A stretch of DNA of 64,000 nucleotides, from assembly GCA_905331475.1 (NCBI GenBank), contig CAJNYU010002963.1:1-64000 (forward strand), in the 5' to 3' direction. Origin of the DNA: Rotaria socialis. Taxonomy: Eukaryota > Rotifera > Eurotatoria > Philodinida > Philodinidae. The notes below the pieces were generated by a model. The model did no database searches and was not told the DNA's origin. It saw only the letters and a list, made by a program, of their open reading frames with translations. Both the position numbers and the translations under genes were made by a program. Positions 1-11,400 of this stretch are shown here, piece by piece (the first letter of the stretch is position 1; the number at the start of each line of letters is the position of its first letter).

Positions 1-1588
1 TTTAAATGAATCTCGTATACAATTTTAGAGAAATGGTTGAGCTACATATCAGTGAAAGAATCTTCATAATCAGAGTAAAGATGCCTGAGAAACTTTGACT
101 TTTATTGTTTAAGGTAAATTTAGCTGACTATATACATTCGCCCCACTGTACAATGATTGATTCTTTATTTGCCCAAAATGGGATGAATCGATAACGCTTT
201 AGGACTCTCGAGGAAACTAGCGTAGAGGCTGTTCCCGGAAAGATTTTGAAAATCCAAAAACAGAACCTTAAAGAAAAATGTTTGCTCTACATAGTTGCGG
301 ACCAAAATATTTTTTTTATCTGTTAAAATGACGAAGATATAGAGAAAAAAAACAGAAAAATGAAAAAAGTCTCTAGATTCGCGCCGCATGGCTCTATAAG
401 TAGATATTCAAACGATACATACTGTAAGCCAATGTGATTAAACGGCCTAAGTAAGTCGACTAATAATAAAATATCTTCTGTTCTAGTCTCGGCCACTGCA
501 CGATACAGAAGTAAGTACAAAAATATAAACTTGTTCTGTGCCTCTTGGTTGAGCTGACCGTCATGTGACATTGATGGTGACGCAGTCCGAATCTGCTAGA
601 ACATAACTGACCCTTTTCCCCAAAATCTACTCTAAACGCGTTTAGGCGCGTTCGTTTTTGGAACGTGTGCAGGTGCGTCTAAAATGCGTTTTCAAACGCG
701 TTTAGGTCCCATAAATTTTTACATGGGAAATCCTTTATCTGTATTGATTTTTTTTCGTTCACAATTAAAATCTACCATTGACCAAACCTTGTCGTTGTGA
801 TTAGAATCTAAATAGTGTTTTTTGTTTATTTAACATCAAATTTATCTTAATCTAAAGATTTTTCTCTTTAAGTTTGTTTTTCGTTCATTTCCTCTCGCAA
901 TAATGTTAATCACTAGAGAAGATAATCGTAAGTGTTAAGTAAAATTCTATCGACATTTTAGTAGCCGCCAATCATCACTTGTGTATGTATATGCATATGT
1001 ATTACAATTGAAAGCATTTCAAGGTGCAACAAATACATCAAAAATATGCAAGAGAGGAAGTGATATACCACATTCATTGATGCATCTTCAAGAAACATTT
1101 TACGATCCAATTAATAATTTATATATTTGATCTAATTCCTTCGATATAAATATAAGTATGATATATATTTTCTTATGTATTATAGCCAATACATATCAAG
1201 ATATTTTATTTTTATTTCATCACAAACAAAAAAAAATATTTGAACGGACATTTAAACGAATAACAGTTAAGGCTAATAAAGCTAATAGAGAAAAGGAGTA
1301 GAATATTCAAGAAAGAAATGATAATTCATTGGTTGAGAAAGGAAAAACAGGTTATAACATTCAATAATGAACTGAAAGTACAATAATTGGTAAAGAAAAG
1401 AAGGAGTACAACGCTCAATAACGAAATGAGTGCAGTATCTGATAGAGAAAAATAGTACAATAATTGATCAGGAAAAAAACATAACACTTAATAAGAGATG
1501 AGTACAATGATTAATGAAGAAATGAAGATTAACAATAATTCAACTTAAATGTCAAATATAGCTGTTTATGCATTGTAATATTTGTCGA
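1..1588. other. Gene-poor AT-rich stretch
   Basis: I see no gene I can support here. The only ordered piece is near 620-710, where the 13-base word AAACGCGTTTAGG occurs twice (634-646 and 694-706) together with partial copies such as GGCGCGTTC and AAATGCGTTTTC. This is listed as a separate repeat. Elsewhere the sequence is AT-rich and carries stops in all frames. Confidence 0.6.
633..706. repeat. Cluster of AAACGCGTTT palindromic words
   Basis: Two exact copies of AAACGCGTTTAGG (634-646, 694-706) flank weaker versions of the same CGCG-centred word. The core AAACGCGTTT is a perfect 10-base palindrome. CG-rich palindromes stand out against this AT-rich background. The structure resembles the other word-packed small elements in the window, but I see no terminal inverted repeats here, so it may be only a remnant. 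Confidence 0.5.
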
Positions 1589-1927
1589 TCATTTACGTAC
1601 GCGAAATAAGTATATAGCCATTGGTACAATGAATATAATGGGGGCATACATCCAAGTGCTTTCCAACACATTGCTTGTTAGAAATGATTCAAAATAAAGC
1701 GTATAAGTTCCTTGTGAGCGTTGAATTTGATTTTCTAAATGAGCAATTCTTTGTTCATTCTTAATATTAATATCTTGAAGTTGTTGTATATCATTGTTTT
1801 TCTGAGCAATTCTTTGTTCATTCTTAATATTTATATCTTGAAGTTGTTGTATATCATTGTTTTTCTGATCAATTAGTTGTTGAAAATTATTGATTATCAC
1901 GTTTTCTCGATTTTGTGAAATTGGCAT
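1589..1927 (-). CDS. Small coiled-coil tail-anchored protein with internal duplication
   Basis: Single-exon ORF of 112 codons starting at an ATG. Residues about 15-70 are rich in Q, N, K, I and L in a heptad-like pattern and should form a coiled coil. Within it a 21-residue unit (QKNNDIQQLQDINIKNEQRI plus A) occurs twice in tandem, encoded by 1805-1867 and 1742-1804. The C-terminus has one hydrophobic segment (WMYAPIIFIVPMAIYLF) followed by RVRK, as in tail-anchored membrane proteins. The ATG is preceded about nine bases upstream by a pyrimidine/AG stretch (TTATTGTAG on the minus strand) that could be a splice or trans-splice acceptor. I recognise no family. Function is unknown, and it could be a species-restricted gene or the last exon of a larger one. 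Confidence 0.55.
   Translation of the reverse strand: MPISQNRENVIINNFQQLIDQKNNDIQQLQDINIKNEQRIAQKNNDIQQLQDINIKNEQRIAHLENQIQRSQGTYTLYFESFLTSNVLESTWMYAPIIFIVPMAIYLFRVRK
1742..1867 (-). repeat. 63-base tandem duplication inside the coiled-coil ORF
   Basis: Two adjacent 63-base units (1742-1804 and 1805-1867) differ at only one position by eye, around TTAATATTAATATC versus TTAATATTTATATC. The difference is silent (Ile ATT/ATA). The unit is exactly 21 codons, so the reading frame and the heptad phase are kept. Near-identity implies a recent duplication. Confidence 0.85.
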
Positions 1928-3180
1928 TGTTAATCGCTACAATAATAGTTAAAACAATTTAAAGATATTGGAACTTTGCTATTAACGTAGATAACACAGT
2001 CAATTTATTTTAATCAAATAAAATTTGTTTTACTAAAAACAAAGTAGAAACATTTAGTCATACTAAAAAGGCCGTGTTCCTTACCAATATCTGTGCTTTA
2101 CACATCGTATATGTTTGTTATATGAAAACAAGATGTATCCGAATAAATAAGTCATATGCACGTGTTTATATATGCGTGGACATGACGGACGAAAAAAGTA
2201 ATAAAGAATGCACACAAGCTGTGTACAATGTACACTATGCTTTGTTCTATCAGCCTATTCATGTTACCGAAACGCAGTGTATCAACAGCTCGCAGTTCAA
2301 AATTTAAGATCAATGTTTCTATTATGGGATGATGATTCGTAGGGTAAAACAAAGAATCGTTAAAACAGAATTGATCCATGGTCGCTAGAAAAGTTAAAAG
2401 AGAATTAAATAGACGACTTAGCGTTAATGCGTCAATCAGATACGACTTCGTTTCACCAATAGAAATCAAATGTGGCGCCTGCTATGTATGTATGTTTTTT
2501 TTTCAGTGGAGCATGTCTATTTGAAGAATGCCAACGATTATATTCGTTGACATCAAAATGAACATCGACTGATATACATAGAAACACTGATACTGATCCT
2601 TGTAAAGCACTGAAGGAACTTCTTGCGCAAGATTCTTTATAAATATTGTTTTGCTATAGATTTACCAGGTAAATCTTTTTCTCTCCTTTTTAATAATGAT
2701 AAAAGTTCGTCAAATAAAAAATATTTCATTAAACTCTTGTTTTCTTTTCGCTAAATTGGATGAGTCTTGATTGATTTCTGGGGAAAATTCCATAGATTTT
2801 ATATGAACTCTTCATCCAGACTTTTTATCTTTTCCAGTCTATCTATCAATTATTAGTCTACGAAGTGGCATGACGCAAAATGATTAGTTTATTTTCAATT
2901 TTCAACGACTGCCTACAGAAAATGTTTTAGAGAAAAACCGAGGTCAAGCATTGTGTCACAGAAACGAACGGGGCTAACTGCGACTTCGGTGCTAAAATGA
3001 TTAATTAACAACTTTCATTATACACTTTGGTTGTGAAGGAATGCATAACGGCAAAATGTATATCGTGTCCTGTTTTTCTACTACGTTTAATGTTAAATTT
3101 TAACGTAACTTTGCCGCTGTCAAATGGCTACTAAGTAATGAAACTTTATAGTACCATTCACTATGCCTCGAAGGGTATTT

Positions 3181-3209
3181 TACCTGATCTCCTACAATAA
3201 GATCAGGTA
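3181..3209. repeat. Hairpin with 10-base perfect stem
   Basis: TACCTGATCT (3181-3190) and its exact reverse complement AGATCAGGTA (3200-3209) are separated by a 9-base loop. There is no T-run or gene next to it, so it is not a transcription terminator. It sits in a stretch with several GCGGTTT/AACCGC words and may belong to a decayed inverted-repeat element. Confidence 0.6.
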
Positions 3210-4916
3210 GGAATCGCCACACCCCAGTTACGTCAGCTATGAATATAACGCGGTTTTGAGAAATCGTTGTTATCAACCTTCTGCAGCTTTACAAACCGCA
3301 TCTTTTGAAAATCACGGTTTTTAGCATTATTTCAGGAGACGAATAAACGGTCTGACTGCTGCGATTAACCGCACTTTTTTTGTGAAATTCTTTTCGTGAA
3401 TATTACATCGAAATCAATTTATCACTTATTGTCTTACACACATATTTACCAAACTCTATCTCGAATCGAAAGTTCAAATACATATGTTGAAATTAAAATA
3501 ATCTTTCTACCTTGTCGATACATTTTGTGACTATTTTAAATAACTTGATCTCTTATTCATCTATCGGCNTTCACAGTATAGCTAGACTTTTCTTAAAATA
3601 CCGGCACAATGTTGCCAAATGACAACATCCGGCCGTAAAGGGTTAACAATCAGATGTCAAACGAAGGTTCTTCTTTTGAAGGACAAATTGCGATCCACAT
3701 CTTTATTTATATGATTGTATTTATATATAAGTTCTTCTCATTTTCTTTAGCCGTGCGTCATAAATTTGTTTCCTATCAAATCATATAGCGCATTTTCCTT
3801 TTTTCTAAACTTGTTTCAATGATCTTATTTTCTTCTTCATAATATATGGGATATTTAATCGTATCATTTTCTCTCTTCTGCTGTTACCCTATAATTACAT
3901 AGTCTTTATACTGTTGTGAAGAATCTAAATATATCGAGATACATTCAGAAATAAACTACAAACAACATCAGATCTCAGCATCAAGAGACTTCTGATAAAA
4001 ACTAAGAAATCGAAACCACAATCAATACAATTACAATAATAATAATGCAGACGTCAAATGATGATAGTGTGAATAAAATAAAACCTGCATGTTTTGATTC
4101 AACTCATAGCTTTCTATTTGGATATTTGTAAAATAAACGCACTAATTTACTCAGTTGTTTACCAAATTGGCACTGAGACAATATGACGTCGATTACTTTT
4201 AGCTGAATTTTTAAAATCATGTCCACTTCAATAGATCATGTAATTCTTCAATAATAATCGATTGAACATGGATTTGAAAATCTTGACGATTCCGAGCTCT
4301 ATTAATGTTTCTGATCAAGTTGAAGAATTTCAGTTACATAGACTTACCTATGACTTACGAATAATTATTCGTTCGGGCTGTCTAATATGAAAACTTTCTG
4401 ACTGCGCACAACTATTTTTGATGATAGACGTTTGGAAAAGTTTTAAATTTACTTCGACCTATTGAACATAAAAGACTTTACCAAACGACATAAATTTCAC
4501 ACACGAATGCAGAAGTTTTATTTTATACATCTCGTTAGTGTTTGAAATCTCCATAGAAAACAAAATCAAGTTTTTCGTAATTGAAGATGACAATGGATAA
4601 ATATAAATGCGATTTGTCTTGAGTTTCAAAATCTCTATTCGCTCAATCTTTATAGGAAATGTATTTTACTACTCTATTATCCAGCGCGATACTTTTAATC
4701 AAGCAATTGTCTAACATCAAAATGAAGACTTCTGCTTCACTAGCTGTAACGATTGTTACAAACTCAGGAAGAAAATGACCGCAATGTTAACACAAGCATT
4801 CTCTCTCTCACGACAGAAATCGTCACATTATAGACGATTGTTGCCGAGATTCATTTGTATACACAATTAGTTCAAACGTGAGTGTGGGTCCTATCAGATC
4901 ACATATCCACACCGAC

Positions 4917-4948
4917 ACGCACTCACACCCACACCCACACCCACACCC
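4917..4948. repeat. CACACC microsatellite
   Basis: A run of about five CACACC-type units (ACACCCACACCC...) ends just before the TATATT at 4949. It is a simple repeat without other features. Confidence 0.7.
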
Positions 4949-5450
4949 TATATTCTACATAATAGAGTTTCTTAGAACGAAATAAACTATTATTCATATC
5001 AAAAGAGCATCTTTAGATGATTCTCTTTAACTTATCCATGAAAATAAAAACTTTCATGAGAATATGCAACAAATGCTATAGATCGGTACTCTATTTGTAA
5101 ATAACGTAAAAATATAAAATAATCTTAACTTTTAAATTAAAAGAAAGAATAGTGAAATCATTTTTTTAAGAATCCTTGCTAATATTCCGTACTGCAGGAT
5201 CGAACAATTATTCCTGATTTCGCAACATCCTTTAATCCAAATATAAATTTAATGAAAAAAAAGGCTGTAAATAATTCATTGTTTTAAATTGTTTGGTTGT
5301 TATTTATAACATTGAATTGGATTTGTATAAAAATGATAATAATCACTATTAATATTCTTTTCCTAAAAAGTCTTTTTTTATTTTCTTTTGAAAAAAGAAT
5401 CAAAACAAGACAAAGTTTATTGAAAATCAAATCAACGGAATGATCTTGTT

Positions 5451-8400
5451 TTAATAATGAGATGTCCATTGTTGAGGTAATTTTTCTAGTTGAATTCCTT
5501 GTAATGAATGTGTAATGCGTAGGAATTCGATCATTAAATTTAATCGAACTGTTGATCTTTGTCTTATAAGAAATCGATTATAAGCTTCTGTTTGAATATC
5601 AATTAATCGATTACATTGATCACGTATCATTGCAATTGTTTTATCAATATTTACTTGTGAAGATTTTCCTAGAATTCTTTTCAATGCAGAAAGAAGATGT
5701 TTTCCATAACAAGCACAATAATGATCACAACTTTCATTTTGAGTTACAAATACATTATTGTAACCTTCAGATGATGGCCATAAACGACGATCAAGACTAA
5801 TTTCTTCTTCATCTTCATCACTCGAATTAATTTCACGTAATAAATCAATGAATAAATTCACAACAAGATTAACAAATAAATCACTTGTTGAATATAATAA
5901 TGCATCGCATGTAAAATACTCAAATAAAATATTTTGCGTCAAATAACAATTAGCACCAAATACACCTAAAATAAAAATTAATTCACTAAATAGAAAAACA
6001 TATCAAACAACTGAAAATAACCTGAAAGACGTTGATCGTCAATAATCAATGGAGTAACTTTGATAAATGTTTCTCGAACAGCATCAGATGGAAATGAAGA
6101 TAATTTCAAAATCAATCCCCAATATTGGCATTTCCTTTCCGCTGAGATAAAATAAAAATAAAAATAAAACAGAGCGAAAAAGATACAATCTTTACCGTTG
6201 CATGAATTATATAAACATGACCGAGCTTTACTAAGAAGATTGAGAATAGCACAAGCGCATTCATCATTACTTTCACCATTAACAAAATCATTCATTCGAT
6301 CATAAACAAGTTTGATTAAGTCTTCGTCATTGTTTTTTGATGACGAACATAAAGGCAATAGTTCACTAATTAAATTAAAACTAGCTGCAAGACTCATTGG
6401 ACTAGAAATGAGAAGACTTTGTCTTTGTCTTTCTTTATTTTTTTTTAATAAATAAATATTACCGTCTTAATTTTTCAATCAATTCAACAATGCGTCTAGT
6501 TAAACGTTCATAGTTATGTGTTTTATCATTGATTTTTAAAAGTAATTCACATGCCTAAAATAATTTTCTTTTAGAAATTAAATGAAAAAGAATATAATTT
6601 GTTTTTTGAATTACTTTAGTATAGAGTTGTTCATTGAATAAATCCATAGTTAATAACAAATCTGTAACCCATTGTCGTAGATTATTTTCAAATAATGATA
6701 AATGGTTTTCTAATACAAGTGTTTCAACAAAAGATAATTCTGTTCGAGTTTGTTCAACAAACATGAAAAGTTTGAATTGAACTTGAACATTTTCAAGACG
6801 AATTATTAAACGAGTCAATATACGAGTTAAATCATCACTTCCAATTGTTACTTTATCAGCAGTTTTTAATATGTTGCTCATATAATGAGTTATACTATTT
6901 GTTAAATCATTTGAAGCGATTTGACAATGTATGTTGTATAATAATTCCAAATAACAGCATTGTGTTAATGAACAATTATTTCTTCAATTAAAAAATGAGA
7001 ATATTATTTTAAGATTTTCGTTCATTATGATCGATGAATTAAAAATAATATAATTCGATTACAACACGATAATGAAAAAGCAATATTAAAAGAGTCGATG
7101 TGTCTCTTATAAAATTCATTTCTCGCGTTTGATTTGTGTATCTCAACAATAGACAATTAGAAAAAAGCAGTCTATGAAAATACTTGAAAAATTCACACTG
7201 AAAAATCTCTTTTGACGTTTCTAATGATGCATTTTGTTTGTTTTTTCTGTGTATATTAATGTCATTAACAAAATAAAGATGTTTAATTTATTTCATTTGG
7301 AATTCTTAATCAATTTTTAGATGAAATAATTCTTGTTTTTTTTTCTAGCACACTTTTATGTATTAAAAGATTCTTGATTGAAAATAAAAATTGATTGATA
7401 CTATTTAAAATCTCTGACTAAACTGGTTCAGTACATTGCTTTTTCTATTTCTGTTAATAATAATCATTTAATGCTTGATAAAATAAACCAAACAAATAAA
7501 TTTACTTTCGAACAAAGAAAATTTCTTATCATGTCTAAATAAACTTTAGATAAAGTCAGTTTATACGTTTATCTATCAACTTTACTATTTCTGATAATAT
7601 CATTTCTTAATTCTTTTTATACTGCAATATAATTAACAAAACAAACGAAGTCATTTTATGAATTCTAGTAAGTAAAATTAAAACAATGAAAATATTTATA
7701 CTAACTGATAGATACACCATTCAAGTGATGAAAGCATGTCTTGTAAGTTAAACGAAGAATCAAATGTAAATTGAAGATTATTCTTTTTCATTGATTCAAA
7801 TATAGCATTTATCTAAATGCGTAAACGAAAAAGAAAAATACTGGATCGATTAGATATTTAATTAATGGAATACTTGTAATAAACGGCCATGAAGAGAATT
7901 TTGTCTTATTTTATCTTTTGGTTGTTTCATTAATTGGCTTATTTGTTGATTAATTATAGTTGAATATTGATCATGATGAATTAAAGCTAAAAGAGCTTTT
8001 GATGAATGTTCTCGTATACGTAATAAGGGAGATTCTTCACATCTATTGACGTTAAAGATTAAAATCGTGGTTAGAAATTCGAAAATTTGTTTTTACTTAA
8101 TAACAAATGGTAAAAGTTTATCTAATGTAAGAGAACAATCAATGCCATCAAGTGGACTTGGATAAAGACGACGAAGAATTAAAAGTATTGCAAATAAACA
8201 TGATGATGATAATGATTCTATTGATGATCGAGTACTTAAAAAAGTAAAATTATAGAATTTTCATCATTATTTTATTTATTCAAATAAAAAAAAGAACCTT
8301 GTGGTTTGTTGTAATTGTTGATAGAATAAATGAAATAATGATGGATATTTATTAAAGAATTCTCTTGACGTCATACTATTTTTCTTCGATAAATTTTCTT

Positions 8401-11400
8401 CACCATCTTTTGTTTTTGATGGACCAAAAATTCTTTGAACTATTGTTGATAGTAATAATGTTGCACTATTTCTTATCATCCATATCGATGATGTAAAACC
8501 AGTTATCGATAAATGAAGACCACGTTCAATATATGGAAATACATCATTAGCAAATCGTTGATTACGATAAAATGAACGAACTGTATTGTATGCATGAATC
8601 TATTGATAATTTCAATCCGTTTATTTAATTATATTCGATATTTATACTTTTGACATTCATTGTTTTAACTTTACTTTGTCATCTACTTTTCAATTCATGA
8701 ATCATATTTCATCAAGGTATTGAGTTTGTAGATAGATAAATAACAACTCAGATTATTTTAAATAACTCCAAAAAAGTATCGATACGAGGAAAAAATTAAA
8801 TTAATTTCAACCTATTACCCTGATCTTTCAATTAGAGATAAAACTTGGTAAATTTTCATACTAAACAATGAGAGATCGATTGATTTCAACGTAAACAATT
8901 TTGCAAAAGAAATATTAATTCATTTTGTCTGTTCAAATAACGAACCTTCTTATTAATAATTTTCTAATTTTAGACTATTTTAGACTATTTTTGTACATTA
9001 ATCTGTGTCTCTCTTTATTACGTTATAGGTAGATTATTGAAATACTATTGATGAAAGATCGATTAAAATTCAAACTGATTTTCACCTTACAGAAATAAAA
9101 ATCAATATCTTAATCATGGATTTGGTGACTATATTGCATTGAAAGAGAATTGTATCATTTTTTTTCTTTTGTTGCTCTATACAGATAGCGTCTCTTATTT
9201 CTCATTACTCCATTGTTGTCAATATTCGTCCTGGATCCAACTATTGAAAGATATAACTTATCTTTCAAAACAATAAACTATGAAAAATAATATTTTCAGT
9301 GTCTTATATAAATACCTTTCGACTATTTTCTAAAACTTGTCCATCTATTTGTATTGTATCAGGATCATTTTGAATAATATTTAATAGAGTTTCCATTAAT
9401 TTAGCAACATATGTTCTTTGTTGTCCACGTTGTTTAATTGGTTCATCAGTTAATATCGATTGAAGATAAAACGGTAAACCACCTGATCGTCGTGTTAAAC
9501 ATAATTTATTTTTATCAAGATTATTTTCTTGAACCATTTTTATTCCATTTTCAATCCATTTAATTGGTAGATTACATAATTCATCACAATTTGAACTAAA
9601 ATATTAAATTACAACAAGAATGAATTCATAGTTAAAAATAAAACCTCCAAAGTTGTTCACAAATAATAAGAAAACCTGTATAAGCTAATTCATATGCACC
9701 ACAATGACGAGATTTTAATAATTGTTCCATATAATAATTGCATATAATATGAACCTAAACGAAAAAGACGACAGAAACGAATAGATCATTATTTTCATAA
9801 GGAAATAATCAACTTGTTTTAAATTAATAAATCGATACTGATTTTCATTTTGAATATATTTTATTCCAATTTGTCCCAAACGACTGAATAATAATGAAAT
9901 TTCTTTAATTGTTCTCCAACAACATACTAATAACATTTGTGATGTTATTTGCCCATTAGAACTTTCATCTTCATCTTTGCCACTTACTATAGAAAAAAGA
10001 ATCAGCCGAACAATTTTTTAAATAAAATTATAAAGTAAATGACAAACTATCAGTAAGTTCCATTGGCATCATTCCTTCAGGTGATGATGAACTAACTATT
10101 GGACCAGTTATTGATGCGATCTCTAAACATATTTTAATTAAATGATCAAATACAATTCTCCATTCGTTTATTTGTTTTTGATTGTTATATCTAAATAAAA
10201 ATAAGTTTTCTTTTTATTTTCTTTTATTTTGGCATAAAAATGTCTATATTTACTTATCATGATGAATAATGGTTAAAAGTGCATTGATTCCACTTAAACA
10301 ACCATACATAGGCCCATTTTTTGCAGCTTGAAGTAAATTAATTTTTGCGTGTTGAACTTCACTATCTAACCTTTTAGTTATATGATTAATTAATAAATAT
10401 ATCTGATCATATTCTTGTTTGATATCACAATTTATTAATTCTGGAAGATTTGTAATATTTATTTGAGCAATACATTGAACAAGTGTTGCACCACTTGCTG
10501 TTTCAGGGGGTTGTGTACTAGATAATAATTGTAGTATTCGATCAAATAATGTTCGAATTCGAAGGTCATCATTAATGTTAGTGACCTATGTTTGAAAATG
10601 AAAAAACAAAAAAAGCACGAATGCTTATCTTTTTATCATTGCTTCTCGTTGTTTTAGAGTATTAAAATATCTTTTTTGTATTGGATTTCGGTACTCATAG
10701 TTATTTGATTTACTTCTCGATTACAAAAAGCAGAGCGAAAATAAAATGCCATTGGAATGTTTAAACAAAGATTGGATTATTGAACTGAATATTCGTCCAA
10801 ATGGAATGTCTCCTATTGACCCACCTTTGAATGATCATAATGAAAATTATTCTCGTCTTCTATCATCAGTATATGCAATGACGTCAGGAGAACACCTTTT
10901 ATCACGCAATATAGATTCTGATGTTATTGAACATATTCAAATGGAAAAGGAATGTTCAAAACAAGATGATTTAAGTTTAGTTTGGTCCGATGACGTTTCA
11001 TTAGCATTATGTTTTTTAGCAAGTTTAGCTCATAATGGAGAATATTCTCAAGAACATTTATTACAACAATATTTTCGATGGTGGATGAATGGGTAAAAAA
11101 AATAGTTTGATATTTTTATTTTCTATTTATTCTTAATTTTTATAAACAAACTAAAACTTTCAGTTATATGTGTCCAACTGGTCTTTGTTTTACTCCACGT
11201 ACTCATATTAAAAAGATTATTGATTCATTCGGTGAAAGTCTAGCAACTCAAGGATTAGGTCTTGAAATCCACATGGATAAAAACCCACATAAAATTTCAT
11301 TGAAACCTGCAGCATTAATTCAAATGTCTCCAATTAGCTATTTTTACTCAAAGCATTCATATTCTAAACGTGTTGAAATTGTCAACGATTGTATTAAACG

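Larger units (their letters stand above)
1928..5450. other. Intergenic region, small hairpins and a CACACC microsatellite
   Basis: No convincing gene. Structures seen: a hairpin at 3181-3209 (TACCTGATCT, 9-base loop, AGATCAGGTA); dispersed GCGGTTT/AACCGC words at 3250-3375; a smaller inverted structure at 3601-3635 (CCGGCACAATGTTG ... CAACATCCGG); and a CACACC-type microsatellite at about 4917-4948. Base 3569 is N. The minus-strand ORF at 2152-2469 (105 codons) has no recognisable domain. Confidence 0.5.

Noticed and set aside
2152..2469. 105-codon minus ORF
   Set aside because: No recognisable motif or splice context. An overlapping plus ORF of similar quality suggests chance.
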